17,809 bases of DNA from Candidatus Omnitrophota bacterium. Its GTDB lineage: Bacteria > Omnitrophota > Gorgyraeia > Gygaellales > Profunditerraquicolaceae. Below the pieces are notes generated by a model, which searched no databases, was not told the origin of the DNA, and was given only the letters and a program-made list of their open reading frames with translations. The position numbers and the translations under genes were made by a program. This document shows positions 1 to 7,810 of the stretch, one piece after another. The stretch's first letter is position 1. Every line of letters starts with the position of its first letter. Where the stretch lies: the NCBI GenBank assembly GCA_028687205.1, contig JAQUAP010000022.1:1-17809 (forward strand), read 5' to 3'.

Positions 1-402
1 ATGGGTAAAGCCGGCGGTTGCGCCGCGTCTCAGCTGGAAGCAATCGGCCGCCTGGTTTCCCTGGGTTTTCGCGCCGGCATAGAAGTGAAAGCGATTATCG
101 AACAACTGCGTAATATCCGTTGTCCGTCCCCTTCCTGGGAAAAAGGCCAGCGTATCTTTTCCTGCGCCGATGCCATTGCCCGCGTGGTGGAGAGAAGGTT
201 AGTGAATAATCAGGCGGTAAAAGCGGCTTTAGAGACTACGCCTGTTGCGATGAAGCATTCCAATGACGATGAGCCGGTTATTTCCGAAGTGAGCAGCGGC
301 GGAAGAGGCGATATTGTGGGAGTCTGCCCTGATTGCGGAGGAGCCCTGCGCCATGAAGAAGGCTGCATGAAGTGTTATGCCTGCGGTTTCTCGAAGTGCT
401 AA
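1..402 (+). CDS. nrdJ: C-terminal part of B12-dependent (class II) ribonucleotide reductase
   Basis: Partial gene: the 5' part lies before the window and the ATG at base 1 is probably an internal Met. The enzyme reduces ribonucleotides to deoxyribonucleotides using adenosylcobalamin, in the cytoplasm. The visible part is the C-terminal TSCPD-type region (MGKAGGCAASQLEAIGRL, then RCPSPSWEKG and FSCADAIARV, about residues 1-65), a variable linker, and a terminal cysteine-rich zinc-ribbon-like tail with CPDCGG, CMKCYACG and a final FSKC. Terminal cysteines of this kind shuttle reducing equivalents to the active site in the family. The gene ends 6 bp before a small inverted repeat of the REP type. 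Family assignment rests on the TSCPD motif plus the Cys-rich tail. The upstream catalytic barrel cannot be seen. Confidence 0.85.
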   Translation: MGKAGGCAASQLEAIGRLVSLGFRAGIEVKAIIEQLRNIRCPSPSWEKGQRIFSCADAIARVVERRLVNNQAVKAALETTPVAMKHSNDDEPVISEVSSGGRGDIVGVCPDCGGALRHEEGCMKCYACGFSKC

Positions 403-408
403 CAAAAG

Positions 409-453
409 AGGGACGGTTCTATGCTAAACGGTCATACAAATAGAACCGTCCCT
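409..453. repeat. Solo REP/REPIN-like inverted repeat
   Basis: A perfect 13-bp inverted repeat, AGGGACGGTTCTA (409-421) and its complement (441-453), with a 19-nt loop. The GGGACGGTTCT core is the same as the outer ends of the transposase element at 1749-2349, so this is probably a non-autonomous copy mobilised by that transposase family. It fills nearly the whole gap between the nrdJ stop and the apgM start. As RNA it would form a strong hairpin followed by TTTCTAAAAA, so it may also act as a weak terminator. Confidence 0.8.
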
Positions 454-461
454 TTCTAAAA

Positions 462-1745
462 ATGAAGAAGATATTATATATAGTTTTAGATGGCTTGGGA
501 GATTTGCCTTTAAAACAGCTGGGGGATAAGACCCCGCTGGAAGCGGCGCTGACCGTTAATCTGGACCGCCTGGCGCAAAAGGGCAAGACCGGCATTGTTT
601 ATCCCGTCGGCAAAGGTATTGCCCCTGAATCGGATATCGCGGTAATCAGTTTACTGGGGTATGACGCGCATAAATATTACACCGGGCGCGGCCCCTTAGA
701 ATCATTTGCCGAAGGCCTGGCGGTAAAAGACGGCGATGTGGCTTTCCGGGTAAATTTTGCCACGGTTGCCGAAGATGGAAAAACAATCAAAGACCGGCGC
801 GTGGGCAGAAACCTGACTACCGAAGAAGCAGCAGCCTTGGCCAAGGAAATTAATGCCAAAGTTACCTTATCCAGCGCTACCTTTGAATTCAAAAGCACTA
901 TCGGCCACCGCGGGATACTCGTCATCAGGGGGATGCACCAGAAACTCTCCGGTTGGATTACCAATACTGACCCGGCGTATGCGCGCGAGGGCGTTTTCGG
1001 CGTGGCCAAAGAGAAATTTGAAAATACAGTTGCCTTATCCGAGCCTATGCCCGGATACGAGGATTCTTTAGAGGCCAAAGAAGCCGCCAAATTGCTCAAT
1101 GAATTTACCGAGAAGTCAACCAAGGTTTTAAATGAGTCGGCGACCAATAAAAAGAGGGTAGCGGAAGGCAAGCTCCCGGGGAATTTAATCCTGGCGCGGG
1201 ATGCCGGAGACCACCTGCCTGAATTTCCGCCCATCGCAGAGTTATTTAATTTAAAGTTTGGTTCATTTGTGCAGATGCCGGTTGAAAAGGGGATCGCCCT
1301 GCTTACTAAAATTGATATTATTGACGTGCCGCAGTCAAGCGGCCACCTGGATGTGGATTATCCTATCTGGGCCAAGATCGCCCTGGATTCTATTCAGAAA
1401 TACGACGGTATCTACGTGCACATTAAAGGCCCGGATGAGCCGGCGCATGACGGAGACTTCCAGAAGAAGAAAGAGAGTATTGAAGCGATCGATAAGTATT
1501 TCTTTACGCACCTCTTAAGCGGATTAGACCTTGCTAACACCATCGTTGCCGTAACCGCGGACCACTCTACGGTCTGCGCGGTAAAGGCGCATACCGCCGA
1601 CCCTGTGCCGCTGCTTATCTGCGGCGGAAATATCAAGCCGGACGGTTCAATGAGTTTTTCCGAGAAAGCGGCCAAGCTTGGCTCAATCGGAGAACTCAAG
1701 GGCTGCGAAATCCTGCCGCTCCTGGTAAAACTCGCCAAATCATAA
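462..1745 (+). CDS. apgM: Cofactor-independent phosphoglycerate mutase, archaeal (ApgM) type
   Basis: Predicted to interconvert 3- and 2-phosphoglycerate in glycolysis/gluconeogenesis in the cytoplasm. The 427-residue protein shows alkaline-phosphatase-superfamily metal sites: D10 in VLDGLGD near the N-terminus, PESD around S57-D58 (the expected nucleophile Ser and a metal ligand), KGPDEPAHDGD around 322-332 and TADHST around 365. Length and motif order fit the ApgM family rather than the longer bacterial GpmI. The start at 462 gives the expected MKKILYIVLDGLGD N-terminus, but no purine-rich ribosome-binding site precedes it, because the upstream 45 bp are a repeat element ending 8 nt before the ATG. 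The 3' end lies 3 nt from the left end of a transposase element. The related family member phosphonopyruvate decarboxylase is less likely. Confidence 0.88.
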   Translation: MKKILYIVLDGLGDLPLKQLGDKTPLEAALTVNLDRLAQKGKTGIVYPVGKGIAPESDIAVISLLGYDAHKYYTGRGPLESFAEGLAVKDGDVAFRVNFATVAEDGKTIKDRRVGRNLTTEEAAALAKEINAKVTLSSATFEFKSTIGHRGILVIRGMHQKLSGWITNTDPAYAREGVFGVAKEKFENTVALSEPMPGYEDSLEAKEAAKLLNEFTEKSTKVLNESATNKKRVAEGKLPGNLILARDAGDHLPEFPPIAELFNLKFGSFVQMPVEKGIALLTKIDIIDVPQSSGHLDVDYPIWAKIALDSIQKYDGIYVHIKGPDEPAHDGDFQKKKESIEAIDKYFFTHLLSGLDLANTIVAVTADHSTVCAVKAHTADPVPLLICGGNIKPDGSMSFSEKAAKLGSIGELKGCEILPLLVKLAKS

Positions 1746-1748
1746 GCT

Positions 1749-1783
1749 GGGGACGGTTCTCAATCTAATCTAAAGGTGTCCCC
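1749..1783. repeat. Left terminal REP-like repeat of transposase element
   Basis: A 35-nt end with outer GGGGACGGTTCTCAA and inner AAAGGTGTCCCC. GGGGAC at its start pairs with GTCCCC at its end to make a 6-bp hairpin. The transposase stop codon overlaps its last base. Confidence 0.8.
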
Positions 1784-2259
1784 TAAACAGCAAACAAATC
1801 ATCCAATAAATTATTTCTGAAGCCGCGTAAATTATAGCTACTCCATCGGTATTCTTTCATCTGAGATGTTAAAGACGCTCTTACAGGATTAGCTTCTATA
1901 TAATTTATGCATCCTATAAGATAGGCACTTTTTTCTATAATCTTGCTTTTAAATCGATCTTGCCAGAGATGACCGACCTTATGGTACTTAAGGTTGAAAT
2001 ATAGAGTATAACTTAGGTTTAAACTTCCCATAATTTTGTTTAACAGATTAGCATTGCTGACCTCAATAATAAGGTGTACGTGGTTAGGCATTAAACAAAA
2101 GGAATATAGTTTAAATTTGTACTTCTTTTTATATCTAGTAAGCATGCTTATATATTTTTCATAATCATATGGCTCCAGGAAAACAAATTGTTTTTGGTTT
2201 CCTCTTGTGATAATATGATAGCAACCATTTTCCACCGTAACCCTTGCTGTTCTCGGCAT
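1783..2259 (-). CDS. REP-associated tyrosine (Y1/HUH) transposase
   Basis: A 158-residue single-strand transposase of the RAYT/IS200-like group, which nicks and joins single-stranded DNA at REP hairpins. The HUH metal motif is seen at H60-V-H62 in MPNHVHLI. Candidate catalytic tyrosines are Y113 and Y120 in the segment leading to NYIEANPVRASL, the hallmark C-terminal motif, followed by YRWSSY. I start it at the ATG whose first base is 2259, because AGGAGG lies 8 nt upstream on the minus strand; an in-frame GTG at 2268 would be too close to that site. The gene is intact and flanked by matching inverted REP-like ends, so the element may still be mobile. It runs opposite to all neighbouring genes. 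Confidence 0.92.
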   Translation of the reverse strand: MPRTARVTVENGCYHIITRGNQKQFVFLEPYDYEKYISMLTRYKKKYKFKLYSFCLMPNHVHLIIEVSNANLLNKIMGSLNLSYTLYFNLKYHKVGHLWQDRFKSKIIEKSAYLIGCINYIEANPVRASLTSQMKEYRWSSYNLRGFRNNLLDDLFAV

Positions 2260-2315
2260 ATTTACCACCTCCTGATATAATAGACTTATAATTTACTGAT
2301 TTCTAACATATAAAA

Positions 2316-2349
2316 GGGGACACCTTTGCTTTGAGTTGAGAACCGTCCC
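2316..2349. repeat. Right terminal REP-like repeat of transposase element
   Basis: A 34-nt end with inner GGGGACACCTTTG and outer GAGAACCGTCCC. It is the inverted counterpart of 1749-1783, identical at both extremities and divergent in the middle 8 or so bases. It sits directly before mnmG, leaving only 9 nt before its ATG. Confidence 0.8.
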
Positions 2350-2358
2350 TAAGTTGAT

Positions 2359-4218
2359 ATGGATAGATATGACATTATAGTTATCGGTGCCGGGCATGCG
2401 GGCATTGAGGCGGCATTGGCTGCAGCGCGCCTGGGTTGTAAAACGCTTATGCTGACGCTGGATATTCATTCCGTCGGCAGGATGAGCTGTAACCCGGCGA
2501 TCGGAGGAGTGGGCAAGGGCCAGTTAGTCAAAGAGATCGATGCCTTAGGCGGAGAAATGGCTCAGGCAGCAGATGCCTGCGCCATACAATTCCGGATGCT
2601 TAATGCCTCCAAGGGCGCAGCAGTGCAGTCATCGCGCGCTCAAATCGATATGGAGCAGTATAGCCGGTATATGCGGGAACGGGTTGGGCATACCTCCGGG
2701 CTGAACGTAAAAGAAGCAGAAATCAAAAAATTAATTATTGAGGATAGCCGCGTAAGGGGAGTAGTTACTGATAAAGGCGAGGAGATTGCAGCCGGCGCGG
2801 TTGTGATTTGCCCCGGGACTTTTTTAGATAGCTTAATCCATGTCGGTTTAAAGCATTTTAGCGCAGGCAGGATTAATGAGCCGGCAGCGCTTGGCCTGGC
2901 CGGCAACCTGAAAACATTGGGTTTTAATATTTTACGCTTTAAGACCGGGACCTGCCCGCGCCTGGATAGGAATACTATAAATTATTCCGGGTTGACTGTG
3001 CAGGATGGCGATAAAATACCCCGGCCTTTTTCTTTTTCTACGCTTAAACTTACACAGAAACAGATACCCTGCCATATCACTTATACCAATGAAAATACGC
3101 ATAAACTTATCCTGGATAACTTAGGCCGCTCCCCGCTTTACGCGGGAATAATTAAGGCTACCGGCGTGCGCTACTGCCCTTCCATAGAAGATAAAATCGT
3201 TAAGTTTAAGGATAAAACGCGGCACCAGATATTTTTAGAGCCGCAAGGCCTGGATTCAGAAGGAGTCTATCCTAACGGCATCTCTACAAGCTTACCCGAG
3301 GATGTCCAGCTTAAAATAATCCATTCCATTGAAGGGTTGGAAGAGGCAAAGGTGATCCGTTTTGGCTATGGGATAGAGTATGTTGTAGTTGAACCTACGC
3401 AATTGTACCCGACATTAGAAACCAAGCCGGTAAAAAACCTGTATTTAGCCGGCCAGATTAACGGCACTACCGGTTATGAAGAGGCAGCAGCGCAAGGCCT
3501 GGTTGCCGGGATTAATGCGGCTTTAAGGATGAAAAATGAAGAGCCGCTGGTTTTAGACCGCGCCACCAGCTACATCGGAGTTTTAATCGATGATTTAACG
3601 ACAAAAGGCACGAACGAACCTTACCGTATGTTTACCTCGCGGGTAGAATACCGCCTGATTTTACGCGAGGATAACGCGGACATGCGTTTAAGTAAAACAG
3701 GATATAGCTTAGGATTGTTGAGCAAAGAAAAATATAAAATAGTAGAGAAGAAAATTAAAGATATTGCGACAGGGATAAGTTTGCTTAAAAATGCCAGGGT
3801 CAGGCCGGCCGCAGGGATCAATGCCATATTAGGGCGGTTGAATACTGCTCCGCTTAAAAAAGAAACGACCTTAGAAGGGTTATTGAAACGGCCGCAGGTC
3901 AGCTTAAAAGACCTTTACGGGATAGATAATCTCAAAAAAACTATTCCCGAATCTGCTGGGCAGGAGATAGAAATTGAGGTAAAATATAGCGGGTTTATCC
4001 AGCGCCAGCTAAAAGACGTGGAAAAATTCAAGAACCTGGAAAAAATCAGGATCCCCGCGGCGTTGGATTATACAAAGCTACCCGGCCTTTCACGGGAGAT
4101 CAAAGAAAAATTGGATAAGTTTAAACCGCTTAATTTAGGCCAGGCCTCGCGCATCTCCGGGGTGACGCCTGCGGCAATCTCGATTTTAATGGTTTATTTG
4201 AGGAAATTTGATGGATAA
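2359..4218 (+). CDS. mnmG: tRNA uridine-5-carboxymethylaminomethyl modification enzyme MnmG (GidA)
   Basis: FAD-dependent subunit that, with MnmE, modifies the wobble uridine of certain tRNAs in the cytoplasm. The 619-residue length is typical. The N-terminus has the dinucleotide-binding motif GAGHAG (10-15), followed by SCNPAIGGVGKG and SSRAQID, both characteristic of MnmG. GTFLDSLIHVG, then LAGQINGTTGYEEAAAQG near 365, and a C-terminal helical domain with YSGFIQRQ also fit. The ATG at 2359 gives the canonical N-terminus, but no clear ribosome-binding site is present because the REP element ends 9 nt upstream. The 3' end overlaps the next gene by 8 bp. No mnmE is visible in the window. Confidence 0.97.
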   Translation: MDRYDIIVIGAGHAGIEAALAAARLGCKTLMLTLDIHSVGRMSCNPAIGGVGKGQLVKEIDALGGEMAQAADACAIQFRMLNASKGAAVQSSRAQIDMEQYSRYMRERVGHTSGLNVKEAEIKKLIIEDSRVRGVVTDKGEEIAAGAVVICPGTFLDSLIHVGLKHFSAGRINEPAALGLAGNLKTLGFNILRFKTGTCPRLDRNTINYSGLTVQDGDKIPRPFSFSTLKLTQKQIPCHITYTNENTHKLILDNLGRSPLYAGIIKATGVRYCPSIEDKIVKFKDKTRHQIFLEPQGLDSEGVYPNGISTSLPEDVQLKIIHSIEGLEEAKVIRFGYGIEYVVVEPTQLYPTLETKPVKNLYLAGQINGTTGYEEAAAQGLVAGINAALRMKNEEPLVLDRATSYIGVLIDDLTTKGTNEPYRMFTSRVEYRLILREDNADMRLSKTGYSLGLLSKEKYKIVEKKIKDIATGISLLKNARVRPAAGINAILGRLNTAPLKKETTLEGLLKRPQVSLKDLYGIDNLKKTIPESAGQEIEIEVKYSGFIQRQLKDVEKFKNLEKIRIPAALDYTKLPGLSREIKEKLDKFKPLNLGQASRISGVTPAAISILMVYLRKFDG

Positions 4219-4879
4219 GAATAAAAATTATGCCGGCTTAAAAAAATTCTGCCTGGCTCAAGGGATTGAGCTGTTCGGGGTAGCGGATATCCGGGAAGCA
4301 AAAAAAGATTTTCAGCTGTCAGAAAAATTACTCTCTAAGCTGGATAGGGCGGTCTGTTTAGGCCTTAGGCTGTCAGGGAGCGTTTTGGAGGAAATATCCC
4401 TTGCTCCTACGCGGCTTTATTTTCACCACTACCGCACCGTGAACGCCTCTCTGGACCAGATAGCGCTGAAGGTTGCTAATTTCATCCAGAAAAAAGGATT
4501 TCAGGCACTCCCTGTTCCCGCATCCATCATCCTGGATTGGGAAAATCAGAAAGCGCATCTTTCGCATAAAAAATTAGGGGTTTTAGCCGGCCTGGGGTGG
4601 CTCGGCAGGAATAACCTGCTGGTGAATAAAGAGCTGGGCAGCCAGTTTCGCTTGAGCACGATACTTACCGATATGCCTTTAAAATTAGATAAGCCGTTAA
4701 AGGAGAATTGCGGAACCTGCCGTATTTGTGTCAAGGTATGCCCGGCGCAGGCGATCAAGGATAGCCCGCAGGAGTTTGAGCATCTCCGCTGTTTTGAGAA
4801 ATTAAAGGAATTCCAGAAACAAAAATTAGTGGACCAGTATGTTTGCGGGGTCTGCGTCAATGCCTGTAAAGGAAAATAA
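4211..4879 (+). CDS. Short epoxyqueuosine-reductase-like 4Fe-4S protein
   Basis: A 222-residue protein of the QueG-like (COG1600) group. QueG uses cobalamin and two 4Fe-4S clusters to make queuosine in tRNA. Eight cysteines form two cluster sites: C167, C170, C173 and C177 (CGTCRICVKVC), then C194 in RCFEK with C212, C215 and C219 (CGVCVNAC). The spacing matches QueG, including the separated Cys before the second motif. The upstream LGWLGRNNLL block also fits. It stops four residues after the last cysteine, so it lacks the C-terminal extension of full QueG (usually above 300 residues). The start is ATG 4211 with AGGAAAT upstream, overlapping mnmG by 8 bp. Whether it acts on queuosine is uncertain; coupling to mnmG, another wobble-tRNA gene, is suggestive. 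Confidence 0.75.
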   Translation: MDKNKNYAGLKKFCLAQGIELFGVADIREAKKDFQLSEKLLSKLDRAVCLGLRLSGSVLEEISLAPTRLYFHHYRTVNASLDQIALKVANFIQKKGFQALPVPASIILDWENQKAHLSHKKLGVLAGLGWLGRNNLLVNKELGSQFRLSTILTDMPLKLDKPLKENCGTCRICVKVCPAQAIKDSPQEFEHLRCFEKLKEFQKQKLVDQYVCGVCVNACKGK

Positions 4880-4881
4880 CC

Positions 4882-5352
4882 GTGGCCGACCTATATTTGA
4901 CTAAGGCAGGGCACCAGAAGCTGCTGGAAGAGCTGGAATATTTAAAGACCGTTAAGCGTAAGGCCCTCTCCAAGGCTGTCGGCGAGGCGCGAGCGCACGG
5001 TGACATATCCGAAAATGCCGAATATGACGCGGCTAAAGACGCTCAAGGCTTAAATGAAAAAAGAATCGCGGAATTAGAGCGAAAGTTAGCTTCAGCGCGC
5101 CTCCTGGATGAAAATATCCGAACGGACGAAGTTTTAATCGGCGCCACTGTCCGGCTGAAGGACTTAGCTACAAGCGAAGAAATAACCTATACGTTGGTTG
5201 CAGAGGAGGAAGCGGATTATGAACAGGGGAAGATCTCGGTTTCTTCTCCCATCGGCAGCGGCCTCCTGAACCATAAATTAGACGCCATAGTTGAGATTAA
5301 AATCCCCGCCGGCACCCTCAAATACCAGATCCTCAAGATAACCAGAGATTAG
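4882..5352 (+). CDS. greA: Transcription elongation factor GreA
   Basis: Cytoplasmic factor that enters the RNA polymerase secondary channel and stimulates cleavage of backtracked RNA. At 156 residues it has the usual two-domain layout: an N-terminal antiparallel coiled coil (about 1-75) whose tip carries D41 and E44 in HGDISENAEYDAA, the acidic pair needed for cleavage, and a C-terminal FKBP-like domain (about 80-156) with IGATVRLKD and SPIGSGLLNHKLDAIVEI. The start is GTG at 4882, 2 nt after the previous stop, with AAAGGA upstream. This gives MADLYLTKAG, the normal GreA N-terminus. It is likely co-transcribed with the two genes before it. Confidence 0.95.
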   Translation: MADLYLTKAGHQKLLEELEYLKTVKRKALSKAVGEARAHGDISENAEYDAAKDAQGLNEKRIAELERKLASARLLDENIRTDEVLIGATVRLKDLATSEEITYTLVAEEEADYEQGKISVSSPIGSGLLNHKLDAIVEIKIPAGTLKYQILKITRD

Positions 5353-5354
5353 CC

Positions 5355-5382
5355 TTGACCCTGTAATCCATTGAAGTATAAT
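5355..5382 (+). promoter_or_regulatory. Sigma-70-type promoter of nadE
   Basis: TTGACC (5355-5360), 16 nt, TATAAT (5377-5382). It starts just after the greA stop codon and predicts transcription from about 5389, leaving a roughly 20-nt untranslated leader before the nadE ATG. Confidence 0.75.
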
Positions 5383-5409
5383 ATAGCTTTGAATGCAGGG
5401 GTGGAGGTT

Positions 5410-6126
5410 ATGAAGCGTAAGATTATCGCTTGGATCAGAAAACAGGTTAAAAGCGCAGGCGCCAAGGGTATTGTTTTAGGCTTATCCGGCGGAGTGGATT
5501 CGGCAGTAACCTGCGCGCTGGTAAAAGAGGCAGTGGGTAAAAAAAATGTCTTAGGGTTGTTTATGCCCTGCCACAGCCATAGCCAGGATATAGAAGACGC
5601 CCGGGCAGCAGCCAGGAAGTTAGGGATTAAGACTAAAACCGTGGAGTTATCCGCTGTCTATGACAGTTTCTTAAGGGTCCTGCCTAGGGCACCTGTCTTG
5701 GCGGCAGCGAACCTGCGGCCGCGGTTAAGGATGTGCGCATTGTATTATTTCGCCAATAAGTTTAATTATTTAGTCTGCGGCACAGGCAATAAGTCGGAGC
5801 TGATGGTCGGTTATTTTACCAAATACGGGGACGGGGGAGTAGATCTACTACCGATAGCCGGATTATTTAAAAAGGATGTGCGTAAGCTAGCGGGAGAATT
5901 AGGTATACCGCATCAGATTATTGCCAAGCCTCCTACTGCCGGGCTTTGGCCGGGCCAGACTGATGAAAAAGAGATGGGCATCACTTACAATGAGCTGGAC
6001 GATATATTATACAGGCTGGAGCATAAACAGAAACAGGCAGCCGGAAGAGAAAAAGTGGATAAGGTCAGGCGGATGATCGCCAGGACCAGGCATAAAAGAA
6101 ACCTGCCTGAAATTTGTAAGGTTTAA
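5410..6126 (+). CDS. nadE: NH3-dependent NAD synthetase
   Basis: Catalyses the last step of NAD synthesis: nicotinic acid adenine dinucleotide plus ammonia and ATP to NAD. The 238-residue protein shows the ATP-pyrophosphatase loop SGGVDS (26-31), NLRPRLRMC (101-109) and GTGNKSELMVGYFTKYGDGG (124-143), all typical of NadE. There is no glutaminase domain, so it depends on free ammonia, which fits the nitrogen genes downstream although no direct link is shown. The longer in-frame TTG at 5371 is rejected because it lies inside the promoter; ATG 5410 follows a G-rich GGGGTGGAGG stretch. It is probably the first gene of the unit that continues to the GAF-ANTAR gene. Confidence 0.93.
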   Translation: MKRKIIAWIRKQVKSAGAKGIVLGLSGGVDSAVTCALVKEAVGKKNVLGLFMPCHSHSQDIEDARAAARKLGIKTKTVELSAVYDSFLRVLPRAPVLAAANLRPRLRMCALYYFANKFNYLVCGTGNKSELMVGYFTKYGDGGVDLLPIAGLFKKDVRKLAGELGIPHQIIAKPPTAGLWPGQTDEKEMGITYNELDDILYRLEHKQKQAAGREKVDKVRRMIARTRHKRNLPEICKV

Positions 6127-6144
6127 AAGAAAGCGAGGGATAGG

Positions 6145-6630
6145 ATGGAAGAGATATTGGAGATACTGGAAAAAGACGGCCGCGTTGCTCCCGAAGAAAT
6201 AGCCAAGATGTTAAAGAAAAAGCCCCGGGAGGTAAAAGCCGCGATTAAAAAATACGAAAAAGAGGGAGTGATCTTGAAATATAAGGCGGTAATCAATAAA
6301 GATTTAGTAAAAAGCGAAGATTCCAGCGTGCGCGCGCTCATTGAAGTAAGCATCGTGCCGCAAAAGGATGTGGGTTTTGATAAAATCGCCGAGCGCATCT
6401 ATTCTTTCCCGGAGGTCTCCAGCTGCTATTTGATTTCAGGCACCTATGACCTTTTAGTGATCGTGGAAGGAAAAAATATCCATACCGTCTCCAGTTTTGT
6501 CGCCGAGAAACTTTCTTGTTTGGAGAATGTCCGCGGGACAACCACGCACTTTTTGCTTAAGAAATATAAGGAAGACGGAGTGATCTTAAAACACAGGGAA
6601 GAGAATAAGAGGATTGCGATCTCTTATTAA
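6145..6630 (+). CDS. Lrp/AsnC-family transcriptional regulator
   Basis: A 161-residue DNA-binding protein. Residues 1-50 form the winged helix-turn-helix (ILEILEKDGRVAPEEIAKML, then VKAAIKKYEKEGVILKYKA). Residues about 60-140 form the RAM/AsnC ligand-binding ferredoxin-like domain, with VRALIEVS, FPEVSSCYLISGTYDLLV and a terminal THFLLKKYKEDG. Family members usually bind amino acids and form octamers. It lies 29 nt before a class I aminotransferase, a recurrent pairing in which the regulator controls or senses the amino acid made by its neighbour. The exact ligand cannot be read from the sequence. Confidence 0.88.
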   Translation: MEEILEILEKDGRVAPEEIAKMLKKKPREVKAAIKKYEKEGVILKYKAVINKDLVKSEDSSVRALIEVSIVPQKDVGFDKIAERIYSFPEVSSCYLISGTYDLLVIVEGKNIHTVSSFVAEKLSCLENVRGTTTHFLLKKYKEDGVILKHREENKRIAISY

Positions 6631-6659
6631 ACAATAGGCAGTATGCAGGGTAGAGAGAA

Positions 6660-7808
6660 ATGAAAATAGCAAAAAAAGTAGAAAAAATGCAGCCTTCGGG
6701 CATCCGGGCATTTTTTGACCTGGTGCTCGGGATGAAGGATGTCATATCTTTGGGCGTAGGCGAGCCGGATTTTGTCACCCCCTGGCCTATCCGCGAAGCG
6801 GGTATTTACTCCCTGGAGCAGGGGTTTACCAGTTATACCTCGAATAAAGGCCTGTATAAACTGCGCCTGGGGCTCAATCGCTATTTAAAGCATAAGTATA
6901 ACCTGGATTACTCTCCTGACGAAGAAATGCTGATTACCGTGGGAGTAAGCGAGGCGCTGGATTTGGCTTTAAGGACAATCATCAATCCCGGGGATAAGGT
7001 TATCGTCCCCCAGCCAAGCTATGTCTCTTACGGCCCGGTTACGGAATTAGCCGGCGGCATACCTATATATATTGATACCATAAAAGACGGCTGTAAGCTG
7101 ACGCCTGAAAAATTAGAGAAGGCGATTGATAAGAGAACTAAGGGTATAATCTTAAATTATCCCACAAACCCTACGGGTGTTTCCTACCGGCGTAAGGAAT
7201 TAGAGGCCTTAAGCAAGGTTATCTTAAAGCATAATCTTATTTGCATCTCTGATGAGGTCTATGGCGATTTGACTTATGACTTTGAGCATACCCCTTTACC
7301 CGGTTTGAGCGGATTAAAGAAAAATACCGTTTATTTAAACGGATTCTCCAAATCATTCGCGATGACCGGCTGGCGCGTAGGGTTTGCCTGCGGGCCAAAA
7401 GAGATCATCGCGGGTATGACCAAAATCCATCAATATACGATTATGTGTGTTTCTATAACCAGCCAGATGGCTGCGGCAGAGGCTCTGGTGAGCGGCAAGA
7501 AGCCGACCGAAGAGATGAAGCGGGAGTACCGCCGCAGGCGTGAATTAGTGGTAGAAGAGTTAAATAATATGGGCTTATCCTGCAATAAGCCGCAAGGCGC
7601 TTTCTATGTCTTTCCTTCAATAAAGAAAAGCGGTTTAAGGTCCCTGGAATTCTCGCAAAAGCTCCTTAAGCAGGAGAAAGTCGCGGTAGTCCCGGGAACG
7701 GCTTTTGGCGATTGCGGGGAAGGTTATATCAGGATTTCTTACGCCTCAAGCATGGAGAGTTTAAAAGAGGCATTGCGCAGGATGAAGAGGTTTTTAAATA
7801 AGAGTTAA
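6660..7808 (+). CDS. PLP-dependent class I/II aminotransferase
   Basis: A 382-residue fold-type I aminotransferase, transferring amino groups between an amino acid and a 2-oxo acid (often glutamate/2-oxoglutarate) in the cytoplasm. Visible landmarks are SLGVGEPDF (30-38), NPTG (170-173), SDEVYGDL (197-204) with D198 as the PLP-pyridine contact, the Schiff-base lysine K231 in NGFSKSFAMTGWRVGF, and YIRISYA near the C-terminus with the substrate-carboxylate arginine. It resembles the aspartate/aromatic aminotransferase (PatA/AspC-like) branch; the exact substrate is not determinable. The downstream GAF-ANTAR gene starts 2 nt after its stop. Confidence 0.9.
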   Translation: MKIAKKVEKMQPSGIRAFFDLVLGMKDVISLGVGEPDFVTPWPIREAGIYSLEQGFTSYTSNKGLYKLRLGLNRYLKHKYNLDYSPDEEMLITVGVSEALDLALRTIINPGDKVIVPQPSYVSYGPVTELAGGIPIYIDTIKDGCKLTPEKLEKAIDKRTKGIILNYPTNPTGVSYRRKELEALSKVILKHNLICISDEVYGDLTYDFEHTPLPGLSGLKKNTVYLNGFSKSFAMTGWRVGFACGPKEIIAGMTKIHQYTIMCVSITSQMAAAEALVSGKKPTEEMKREYRRRRELVVEELNNMGLSCNKPQGAFYVFPSIKKSGLRSLEFSQKLLKQEKVAVVPGTAFGDCGEGYIRISYASSMESLKEALRRMKRFLNKS

Positions 7809-7810
7809 GC

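Larger units (their letters stand above)
1749..2349 (-). mobile_element. REP-associated transposase element with hairpin ends
   Basis: A 601-bp unit bounded by two similar ends in inverted orientation. Left 1749-1783 begins GGGGACGGTTCTCAA and ends AAAGGTGTCCCC. Right 2316-2349, read on the minus strand, begins GGGACGGTTCTCAA and ends AAAGGTGTCCCC. Only the middle of the ends differs. Each end can itself fold through GGGGAC/GTCCC(C). Between them is one transposase gene on the minus strand. The element begins 3 nt after the apgM stop and ends 9 nt before the mnmG start, so it occupies the entire intergenic space. No direct target duplication is obvious, which fits HUH/Y1 transposition. Confidence 0.85.

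Noticed and set aside
677..1234. 185-codon minus-strand open frame inside apgM
   Set aside because: Shadow frame opposite conserved catalytic motifs of apgM.
5371..5409. TTG start for nadE at 5371
   Set aside because: It lies inside the promoter, between -35 TTGACC and -10 TATAAT, and so would not be transcribed.
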